A stretch of 12,878 nt of DNA from contig JAQTSL010000073.1 of the NCBI GenBank assembly GCA_028711355.1, positions 1-12,878 of the forward strand, read 5' to 3'. Made by a program: the position numbers and the translations under genes. How positions within the stretch are numbered: the first letter of the stretch is position 1; the number at the start of each line of letters is the position of its first letter. Source of the stretch: Rhodoferax sp. (GTDB lineage: Bacteria; Pseudomonadota; Gammaproteobacteria; Burkholderiales; Burkholderiaceae_C). The notes beneath the pieces are model-generated. The model did not search any database. It saw nothing but the letters and a program-made list of their open reading frames with translations, and was not told where the DNA came from. Shown here piece by piece: positions 7,161 through 12,878 of the stretch.

Positions 7161-7466
7161 ATGATTCCTGGCGAACTGTTCACCGACGGCTCTGGCCACA
7201 CACTCAACCCCGGCAGGCGCACCCACACTTTGGTGGTGGTGAACGCCTCTGACCGTCCGATTCAGGTCGGCTCGCACTACCACTTTGCCGAGACCAACGG
7301 CGCATTGGCCTTTGACCGTGCTGCCGCGCAAGGCATGCGGCTGAACATTGCATCGGGCTCGGCGGTGCGTTTTGAGCCCGGCCAGCAACGCACGGTGGAA
7401 CTGGTGGACTACGCGGGAGACCGCATCGTTTACGGCTTTCGCGGTCTGGTGATGGGAAAGCTTTAA
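7161..7466 (+). CDS. ureB: Urease subunit beta
   Basis: This is the second structural urease subunit. It bridges and stabilises the alpha subunits and is not catalytic. The 101 residues beginning MIPGEL and ending YGFRGLVMGKL match the usual length and both ends of separately encoded beta subunits. The central GSHYHFAETNGAL and FDRAAAQGMRLNIASG blocks are the family hallmarks. The frame stays open upstream to an ATG at 7071, which would add 30 residues (MRAKSLQINEK...) that are not part of the usual family. I prefer 7161 because of family length and the GAGG at 7152-7155. The 95-base gap to ureA is larger than usual inside a urease operon. Confidence 0.95.
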   Translation: MIPGELFTDGSGHTLNPGRRTHTLVVVNASDRPIQVGSHYHFAETNGALAFDRAAAQGMRLNIASGSAVRFEPGQQRTVELVDYAGDRIVYGFRGLVMGKL

Positions 7467-7505
7467 CGCAGGCTTTTGGCAAACCCCAGAATTTATGGTT
7501 TTTTA

Positions 7506-7548
7506 TGCCGCTAGCCCTTATGAAATAGGCGCAAGCAGCTATTATTTT
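7506..7548. repeat. Short dispersed-repeat-like element between ureB and ureC
   Basis: The 95-base ureB-ureC spacer contains a segment of the form TGCCGCTAGCCCTTAT, then ATAGGCGCAAGCAGCTAT. From memory it resembles a short palindromic sequence (often seen on the other strand as ATAGCTGCTTGCGC) scattered between genes in Rhodoferax, Polaromonas and Acidovorax. Only partial pairing is visible: GCC..TAT against ATAGGC, and outer AGC/GCT. It has no coding content. It could affect mRNA stability inside the operon. This has not been checked against other genomes. Confidence 0.4.
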
Positions 7549-7561
7549 TGAAAGTATTGAG

Positions 7562-9307
7562 ATGGCAACGATTGGACGACGCGCCTACGCTGAAATGTTT
7601 GGCCCCACCGTGGGCGACCGGGTGCGCCTGGCCGACACCAACCTGATCATCGAGGTCGAAGCCGACCTGACGTTGGGCGCAGGCGGCTATGGCGAAGAAG
7701 TGAAGTTTGGCGGCGGCAAGACCATCCGCGACGGCATGGCGCAAAGCCAGCGCAGCCGGGTCGAAGGGGCGGTCGATACCGTCATGACCAACGCCCTGAT
7801 CATCGACCACTGGGGCATCATCAAGGCCGACATCGGCCTCAAGGACAGCCGAATCGTCGCCATTGGCAAGGCCGGCAACCCCGACACCCAACCGGGCGTG
7901 GACATCATCATCGGCCCGGGCACCGAGATCATCAGTTGTGAAGGCTCCATCGTCACCGCTGGCGGCTTTGACAGCCACATCCACTTCATCTGCCCGCAAC
8001 TGATTGAAGAGGCTCTAAGCAGCGGCATCACCACCATGACCGGCGGCGGCACCGGCCCAGCCACCGGCACCTTTGCCACCACCTGCACACCGGGGCCGTG
8101 GCACCTTGAGCGCATGCTGCAGGCCGCCGACGGCTTTGCCATGAACCTGGGCTTTATGGGCAAGGGCAACGCCAGCCTGCCCGCTGCGCTGCACGAGCAA
8201 ATTGATGCCGGTGCGTTGGGATTGAAGTTGCACGAAGACTGGGGCACCACGCCGGCGGCCATTGACAACTGCCTGAACGTGGCTGAACTGACCGACACCC
8301 AGGTGGCGATCCATACCGACACCTTGAATGAATCTGGCTTTGTGGAAGACACGCTGGCCGCCTTCAAGGGCCGCAGCATCCACACCTTTCACACCGAAGG
8401 CGCCGGCGGTGGCCACGCGCCCGACATCATGAAGCTGGTGGGCGAACCCAACGTGCTGCCGTCTTCCACCAACCCGACACGCCCTTACACCGTCAACACG
8501 CTGGACGAACACGTGGACATGCTGATGGTTTGCCACCACCTGGACGCGGGCATTGCCGAAGATATGGCTTTTGCCGAAAGCCGCATCCGCAAGGAAACCA
8601 TTGCCGCCGAAGACATCCTGCACGACCTGGGTGCCATCAGCATCATGAGCAGCGACAGCCAGGCCATGGGCCGGGTCGGTGAAGTCGTCATCCGCACCTG
8701 GCAGACGGCGCACAAGATGAAGGCGCAGCGCGGCTGGCTGGCACCCCCTGCGGATCGGAACGAGCCGATTGAAGAACTACAGCGCAACGACAACTACCGC
8801 GTCAAACGCTACATCGCCAAATACACCATCAACCCGGCGCTGACCCACGGCATGGCACATGAAGTGGGCAGCATCGAGGTTGGCAAATGGGCCGACCTGG
8901 TGGTCTGGAAGCCAGCCTTCTTTGGCATCAAGCCCGCGCTCATCCTCAAAGGCGGCTTCATCGCCATGGCCGCCATGGGCGACCCCAACGCCAGCATCCC
9001 AACACCACAGCCGGTCCATTACCGGCCGATGTTTGGCAGCTTTGGCGGCGCGCTGGCGCGCGGCTCGATCACGTTTGTCTCGCACGCGGGTGAAAACGCC
9101 GGTATCAAAGAGCGCTATGGCCTGGCCAAAAATGTGAGTGCCGTGCGCAACATCCGCAGCATTCAAAAGCAGCACATGATCCACAACGCCTACCTGCCCA
9201 AGATGGAGATCGACGCGCAAACCTACAGCGTGCGCGCCGACGGCGAGCTGCTCACCTGCGAACCGGCGGTGAGCTTGCCAATGACGCAGCGGTACTTTTT
9301 GTTTTGA
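7562..9307 (+). CDS. ureC: Urease subunit alpha (catalytic)
   Basis: This is the catalytic urease subunit, an amidohydrolase-fold enzyme with two nickel ions bridged by a carbamylated lysine. All expected residues are present: HSHIHF with H139 and H141, K222 and H224 in GLKLHEDWG, H251, H277, the flap pair C324/H325 in MVCHHLDAG, and D365 in MSSDSQAMGR. At 581 residues it is slightly longer than the roughly 567-570 typical of the family. The extra length is largely a loop after WQTAHKMKAQRG (about 391-408). The start MATIGRRAYAEMFGPTVGDR is the canonical one. The gene is intact and should be functional if the accessory proteins are present. UreEFG genes, which usually follow, are absent; a convergent LysR gene lies 34 bases after the stop. 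Confidence 0.98.
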   Translation: MATIGRRAYAEMFGPTVGDRVRLADTNLIIEVEADLTLGAGGYGEEVKFGGGKTIRDGMAQSQRSRVEGAVDTVMTNALIIDHWGIIKADIGLKDSRIVAIGKAGNPDTQPGVDIIIGPGTEIISCEGSIVTAGGFDSHIHFICPQLIEEALSSGITTMTGGGTGPATGTFATTCTPGPWHLERMLQAADGFAMNLGFMGKGNASLPAALHEQIDAGALGLKLHEDWGTTPAAIDNCLNVAELTDTQVAIHTDTLNESGFVEDTLAAFKGRSIHTFHTEGAGGGHAPDIMKLVGEPNVLPSSTNPTRPYTVNTLDEHVDMLMVCHHLDAGIAEDMAFAESRIRKETIAAEDILHDLGAISIMSSDSQAMGRVGEVVIRTWQTAHKMKAQRGWLAPPADRNEPIEELQRNDNYRVKRYIAKYTINPALTHGMAHEVGSIEVGKWADLVVWKPAFFGIKPALILKGGFIAMAAMGDPNASIPTPQPVHYRPMFGSFGGALARGSITFVSHAGENAGIKERYGLAKNVSAVRNIRSIQKQHMIHNAYLPKMEIDAQTYSVRADGELLTCEPAVSLPMTQRYFLF

Positions 9308-9341
9308 CGTATCCAGTCCCATCGCCCCGGCTTTGATGCCG

Positions 9342-10253
9342 TCAAGTCGCCAACCCCGCCACCAGGTAATCAATCCACACCCGCAGTTTCGCCGCCAGAA
9401 AACGGTTGGGCGGGTACAGCAGCCAGGCCGTACCGGCGTAATGGGTCAGGTGCTGCCAATCGGCCAGCACCGGCACCAGCGTTCCGGCAGCCAGACTGGC
9501 CTGAGCGGTAAATTCCGGCAGGCTGGCGATGCCCAGCGCTTGCAACGCCCCCTCCAGCCGCACCTCGCTGTGGTTGGCGACGTAGCGGCCACTCACCTTG
9601 ACGCTGATCTCTTCACCCGCACGGCCAAAACGCCAATGCCGATCCAGCGCGTTTTCGCCCAGGTAAAGGCAACTGTGCTGCGCCAGATCGCGCGGGTGGG
9701 TTGGTGTTCCGTGCGCAGCCAGATAGGCCGGGCTGGCACACACCATGTGGCGAATGCGCAACAGCGGCCGACCGGCCAGGCCGAGCGGTGGTGTTTCGGT
9801 GATGCAAATCGCCAGGTCAATACCCTCCTCAAACAAATCCACCGTGCGGTCGGTGATGATGAGTTGCACATCCACCTCGGGGTACTGGCGCAAAAAGGCC
9901 GGCATCAGCGGGTGCACCACCAGACGGCCAAAGGCTTTTGGCATGCTGACCCGCACCAGACCGCGTGGCGTGGCGGTGTGGGTATCACTCAGCGCCAGCA
10001 CCTCACGCGCGGCGGCCACCATGTCCTGGCAACGTAAGTAGGCGGCATTGCCGGCCTCGGTCAGGCTCAGTTTGCGGGTGGTGCGCACCAGCAGTTGCAC
10101 CCGCAGCACACCTTCCAGCCGGGCGATTTGCCGGCTCACCGCCGACGGCGTCAGGCCCAGTTGACGCGCCGCCCCGGAGAAGCTGCCGCAATCGACCACG
10201 CGGGCGAACACCGCCATGTCCGGCAGGCAATCGAGTTGGTTATTGATGCTCAT
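9342..10253 (-). CDS. LysR-family transcriptional regulator
   Basis: An N-terminal winged helix-turn-helix (about 10-68) contains the classic FSGAARQLGLTPSAVSRQIA run, followed by an effector-binding region to residue 303 with the usual PLMPAFLRQYPEVDVQL block. It belongs to the broad group that includes CrgA-like regulators. The frame is open to a TTG at 10262, but the ATG at 10253 gives the normal MSINNQLDCLPDM start. The gene is divergent from the EamA-type exporter across 91 bases, the usual arrangement when a LysR protein controls its neighbour. It is convergent with ureC, and nothing ties it to urease. The effector is unknown. Confidence 0.9.
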   Translation of the reverse strand: MSINNQLDCLPDMAVFARVVDCGSFSGAARQLGLTPSAVSRQIARLEGVLRVQLLVRTTRKLSLTEAGNAAYLRCQDMVAAAREVLALSDTHTATPRGLVRVSMPKAFGRLVVHPLMPAFLRQYPEVDVQLIITDRTVDLFEEGIDLAICITETPPLGLAGRPLLRIRHMVCASPAYLAAHGTPTHPRDLAQHSCLYLGENALDRHWRFGRAGEEISVKVSGRYVANHSEVRLEGALQALGIASLPEFTAQASLAAGTLVPVLADWQHLTHYAGTAWLLYPPNRFLAAKLRVWIDYLVAGLAT

Positions 10254-10344
10254 GGCACACAAGTCTTGTTCTATCTGGATGGATTATCACAACCGGGAAT
10301 GAAATCGATAATTTTTCTGATTCAAAAGTCCACGCCAAACACCC
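10254..10344. promoter_or_regulatory. LysR/EamA divergent promoter region with candidate operator dyads
   Basis: TGAAATC (10300-10306) faces GATTCA (10319-10324) with 12 bases between, apart from one bulged A. A looser dyad pairs TTGTTCTATC (10266-10275) with GATTATCACAA (10282-10292). Both resemble interrupted LysR-type sites. A clear -35/-10 pair is not evident. Neither downstream gene has a strong ribosome site here. Confidence 0.35.
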
Positions 10345-11277
10345 ATGAACACCCTCACCCTGGCGCAGCCCAAAAGCCTGCTCCGTTTGTCTGATATCGC
10401 CCTGCTGCTGGTCGCCGTGGTCTGGGGCACCAGTTATGGCGTAGCCAAAGGCGCACTGGTTTTTTACCCGGTGCTCGGTTTTCTGGCGGTGCGCTTCATC
10501 CTGACTTTTGTGTTGCTGCTGCCCGCCCTGTGGCGCACCAGCGCCCGGCAGCGGCGCGATGCCCTGCGCACCGGCTTGCCCTTGGGGGTCTTGATGCTGG
10601 GCATTTTTCTGTGCGAAACCTTTGGCGTGGCGCATACCCAGGCCAGCAATGCCGCGTTCCTGATCAGCCTGTGTGTGGTGTTTACGCCGTTTGTCGAGTG
10701 GTGGCTGCTGGGCAGTCGCCCGGCGCAGGCGATGTTTGTGTTTGCCGGGCTCTCGCTGCTGGGGGCGGCCCTGCTCAGTGGCGGCCTGGCCGGTGCGCCG
10801 GGCCTGGGCGACGCGCTGATGCTGGCCGCTGCCGTGGTGCGCGCCATCACCGTCTGCCAGACCAGCAAACTGACCCGCCACAGCAGCGCACCGGCGCTGG
10901 CGCTGACCGCCGTGCAGGCGGCCGTGATTGGCTTTGGCAGTCTGTTGCTGGCGCTGTGCCTGCCTGGCGGTTTGCCGCCGCTGCCACAAAGCGGCGCTTT
11001 CTGGCAGGCCAGCCTATATCTGGTATTGGGCTGCACCATCTTTGCCTTTTTTGCGCAAAACTGGGCGCTGAAACACAGCTCACCCAGCCGGGTCGCCTTG
11101 TTGACCAGCAGCGAACCCGCTTTTGGCGCGCTGTTTGCGGTGCTCTGGCTGGGCGAGTCGCTCAGCCTCAGCGGCTGGATTGGTGGCGGGTTGATCGTGC
11201 TGGCGGCGCTGTGGACCACGGTTTATGCTCAACCACGACCCACTGGATACGATGACGCTGGTCTGGCAAAAATATGA
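10345..11277 (+). CDS. EamA/DMT-superfamily transporter
   Basis: This inner-membrane protein of 310 residues has about ten hydrophobic helices in two repeated EamA halves. The first half opens with IALLLVAVVWGTSYGVAKGA (about 18-37), including the family's WGT motif. The second half ends with SSEPAFGALFAVLWLGESLS, the usual signature of helices 9-10. Members export amino acids, metabolites or drugs; the substrate cannot be inferred here. Transcription is probably controlled by the divergent LysR gene. No clear Shine-Dalgarno precedes the ATG. It is followed 49 bases later by a second exporter of a different family. Confidence 0.9.
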   Translation: MNTLTLAQPKSLLRLSDIALLLVAVVWGTSYGVAKGALVFYPVLGFLAVRFILTFVLLLPALWRTSARQRRDALRTGLPLGVLMLGIFLCETFGVAHTQASNAAFLISLCVVFTPFVEWWLLGSRPAQAMFVFAGLSLLGAALLSGGLAGAPGLGDALMLAAAVVRAITVCQTSKLTRHSSAPALALTAVQAAVIGFGSLLLALCLPGGLPPLPQSGAFWQASLYLVLGCTIFAFFAQNWALKHSSPSRVALLTSSEPAFGALFAVLWLGESLSLSGWIGGGLIVLAALWTTVYAQPRPTGYDDAGLAKI

Positions 11278-11326
11278 AAATGAGTGGGTCTGATTTTTCC
11301 CGTGGCACATCCTTCTGGAGCATTCA

Positions 11327-11941
11327 ATGATTTCTGTCGAGTTTTTGATTACATCTCTGGTCGTTGTACTGATTCCAGGCACAGGCGTACTTTTCACCGT
11401 CTCAACTGGTATCGCGCAAGGCAGGAAAGCAAGCCTTTGGGCCGCGCTCGGTTGCACACTGGGCATCCTGCCCCATCTGCTTGCCACGGTGCTGGGTTTG
11501 GCCGCCGTCATGCATACCAGTGCCATGGCCTTTCAAATTCTGAAAATCGCCGGGGTGCTTTACCTGCTCTACATTGCCTATGCCACTTGGCAAGACAAGA
11601 CCGCCTTCGCCATAGACCATATGGCACCCAAAGTGACTGCCAAGCGATTGGTCATTCGCGCCATGCTCCTGAATGTTTTGAACCCGAAACTCACCATTTT
11701 CTTCTTGGCATTTCTGCCGCAGTTCGTCAACGTTGAAGCACCGTCATCGCTCAATCAACTGCTCCTTCTGAGCGGTGTTTTCATGGGAATGACATTTGCA
11801 GTTTTTGTTGTCTATGGTGTCATGGCGCATGGCTTGCGCACCCGGGTCATTGAGTCGTCGATCGTTCAAAATTGGCTCCGTAGAAGCTTTGCGGCGACGT
11901 TTGCTGGGCTGGGTGCAAATCTCGCTTTCTCTGAGCGCTAG
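11327..11941 (+). CDS. LysE/RhtB-family amino-acid exporter
   Basis: The 204-residue membrane protein has about six hydrophobic segments and matches the LysE/RhtB efflux family. The N-terminal LVVVLIPGTGVLFTVSTGIA contains the typical PGP-like turn (here PGTG) followed by the G-rich GRKASLWAALGCTLG. The central MLLNVLNPKLTIFFLAFLPQF block is diagnostic. GGAG (11317-11320) is well placed before the ATG. Hand counts of lines 11521-11580, 11641-11700 and 11701-11760 give 48%, 47% and 50% G+C, lower than two ureC lines counted (57% and 78%), hinting at a different origin. The stop codon lies in a perfect 10-base palindrome, GCGCTAGCGC (11935-11944). The substrate is unknown. Confidence 0.92.
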   Translation: MISVEFLITSLVVVLIPGTGVLFTVSTGIAQGRKASLWAALGCTLGILPHLLATVLGLAAVMHTSAMAFQILKIAGVLYLLYIAYATWQDKTAFAIDHMAPKVTAKRLVIRAMLLNVLNPKLTIFFLAFLPQFVNVEAPSSLNQLLLLSGVFMGMTFAVFVVYGVMAHGLRTRVIESSIVQNWLRRSFAATFAGLGANLAFSER

Positions 11942-12033
11942 CGCGCTGGTCTCGTGATTGATCGCTGAGTACTACCAATCACAAAGATAGCGAACACAGC
12001 GCCATAGCCGTCACAAAACTCCACATCATTCCC

Positions 12034-12738
12034 ATGACATTACATATCGGAATTGTGGGTTGTTCCGCCGAGGGCGCAGCGCTTTGCTATCGAACCATCT
12101 GTTCAGAAGGTGCCGCACTGCTCGGTCCGCATGCCCATCCGGAAGTCTCGATGCACACGCCATCGCTCGCTGACTATGTGAGCTGCCTTGACCGTGGAGA
12201 CCTGGAGGGTGTCGGTGAACTGATGCTGACTTCGGCCAGAAAACTGGCAAGTGCGGGGGCGGACTTTCTCATTTGTCCCGACAACACGATTCACCAAGCG
12301 TTCTCATACGTTGAGCCTCGCTCCCCGCTGCCTTGGCTGCACATCGCCGAGGTCGTGGCATTGGCCGCCTATGAGCGCGGCTACAAGTGCCTGGGTCTGA
12401 CGGGTACTCGCTGGCTGGTTGACAGCGCGGTCTATCCAGAAAAGCTGGAGGCGCGAAGCCTGCAGTGCGTTAGACCCGACGCGCTTCAGCGCGATGAAAT
12501 CGACCGCATCATCATGAACGAACTTGTCTACGGGATCGCCAAACCGGAAAGCATCGCTTACTTCCAGTCAGTCATTCACGGTTTCAAAGAGCAAGGCTGC
12601 GATGCCGTCATACTCGGGTGCACCGAGATCCCACTGATCGTGAACGATGGGAATTGCGCCTTGCCCACCTTGGACTCGACTCGTTTGCTCGCACGGGCTG
12701 CGCTTGGGCGAGCCGTGAACATAGGTGACGCACGGTGA
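12034..12738 (+). CDS. Aspartate/glutamate/hydantoin racemase-family protein
   Basis: This 234-residue cytoplasmic enzyme has the Asp/Glu racemase fold. Both catalytic cysteines are present: C81 in ICPDNTIHQAF and C196 in ILGCTEIPLI. The N-terminal IGIVGCSAEGAAL replaces the more common glycine-rich GGMGP loop, so it is a divergent member rather than a textbook YgeA. Family members racemise aspartate, glutamate or hydantoins by two-base proton transfer. The family assignment is firm, the substrate is not. No Shine-Dalgarno is evident before the ATG at 12034. The 92-base spacer after the LysE gene holds no clear terminator. A fragment of another enzyme gene follows. Confidence 0.88.
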   Translation: MTLHIGIVGCSAEGAALCYRTICSEGAALLGPHAHPEVSMHTPSLADYVSCLDRGDLEGVGELMLTSARKLASAGADFLICPDNTIHQAFSYVEPRSPLPWLHIAEVVALAAYERGYKCLGLTGTRWLVDSAVYPEKLEARSLQCVRPDALQRDEIDRIIMNELVYGIAKPESIAYFQSVIHGFKEQGCDAVILGCTEIPLIVNDGNCALPTLDSTRLLARAALGRAVNIGDAR

Positions 12739-12772
12739 CTACTTTCAAACACGATTGCGGTTCCCTCTATCC

Positions 12773-12878
12773 ATGGCCATCAATGCCACCAGCCTTGGCA
12801 TGAAGCCGGAAGATAAGCTCCCAATGGAAGAAGCGCTGATTGACCGCACAAGTCTGGTTGCCGAGTGTGTCATTGCGC
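12773..12878 (+). pseudogene. Shikimate dehydrogenase (AroE)-like C-terminal fragment, cut by window end
   Basis: Read from the ATG at 12773, the 35 visible codons give MAINATSLGMKPEDKLPMEE followed by ALIDRTSLVAECVIA. INATSLGM and the following P.D.LP, then LVAE.V, match the middle of the NADP-binding half of shikimate/quinate dehydrogenases. About 200 preceding residues of that family are missing: the racemase gene ends at 12738 in a different frame. No ribosome site precedes this ATG. It is therefore probably a decayed 5'-truncated gene, though the 3' end lies outside the window. A frameshift just upstream cannot be excluded. Confidence 0.55.

Noticed and set aside
11303..11320. Second sigma-54 promoter before the LysE gene (TGGCAC match)
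   Set aside because: The required GC is absent at the -12 position ten bases after GG; only the -24 half resembles the consensus.
1..12878. CRISPR array, tRNA, rRNA, insertion sequence or phage genes
   Set aside because: No regularly spaced direct repeats, cloverleaf or ribosomal sequences, transposase or phage proteins were seen on either strand.

Overview
The window looks like a chromosome segment of a betaproteobacterium, most likely Comamonadaceae (Rhodoferax/Polaromonas-like). I base this on the protein sequences, the generally G+C-rich codon use, and intergenic palindromes of a kind I recall from that family. No species is assigned. The core is a rearranged urea-utilisation locus.

Layout. 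1-413: no gene, only nested inverted repeats where the end of urtD would be expected. 414-1106 (+): urtE, an ATPase of the urea ABC importer. On the minus strand, facing it, is a tight three-gene unit read from 6562 down to 1143: a 1189-residue fusion of an NCS1-type permease with a hybrid histidine kinase, a LuxR/NarL-type response regulator overlapping it by 20 bases, and the urease chaperone gene ureD 34 bases further on. 6563-6762: a 200-base divergent control region with a strong sigma-54 (-24/-12) match. 6763-9307 (+): ureA, ureB and ureC, the three structural urease subunits. No ureE, ureF or ureG follows. 9342-10253 (-): a LysR regulator, divergent from an EamA/DMT exporter (10345-11277, +). 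Then come a LysE/RhtB exporter (11327-11941, +), an Asp/Glu/hydantoin racemase-family protein (12034-12738, +), and a shikimate-dehydrogenase-like fragment cut by the window end.

How the genes work together. UrtE helps import urea, UreABC hydrolyses it to ammonia and carbon dioxide, and UreD helps load nickel into UreC. The permease-kinase and its regulator lie between ureD and ureA. By position they are the best candidates for a switch that couples uptake or sensing of a nitrogenous compound (a nucleobase, hydantoin or ureide, judging by the NCS1 fold) to urease production. The sigma-54 site suggests nitrogen control of ureABC through a separate activator, because the local response regulator has no AAA+ domain. 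This regulatory logic is inference; the gene order, domains and promoter match are visible in the sequence.

The most unusual points are the transporter-sensor fusion with an eight-cysteine module between permease and kinase, ureD sharing an operon with the two-component system, the sigma-54 promoter placed so that ureA mRNA would be almost leaderless, and the repeat-rich interruption before urtE.
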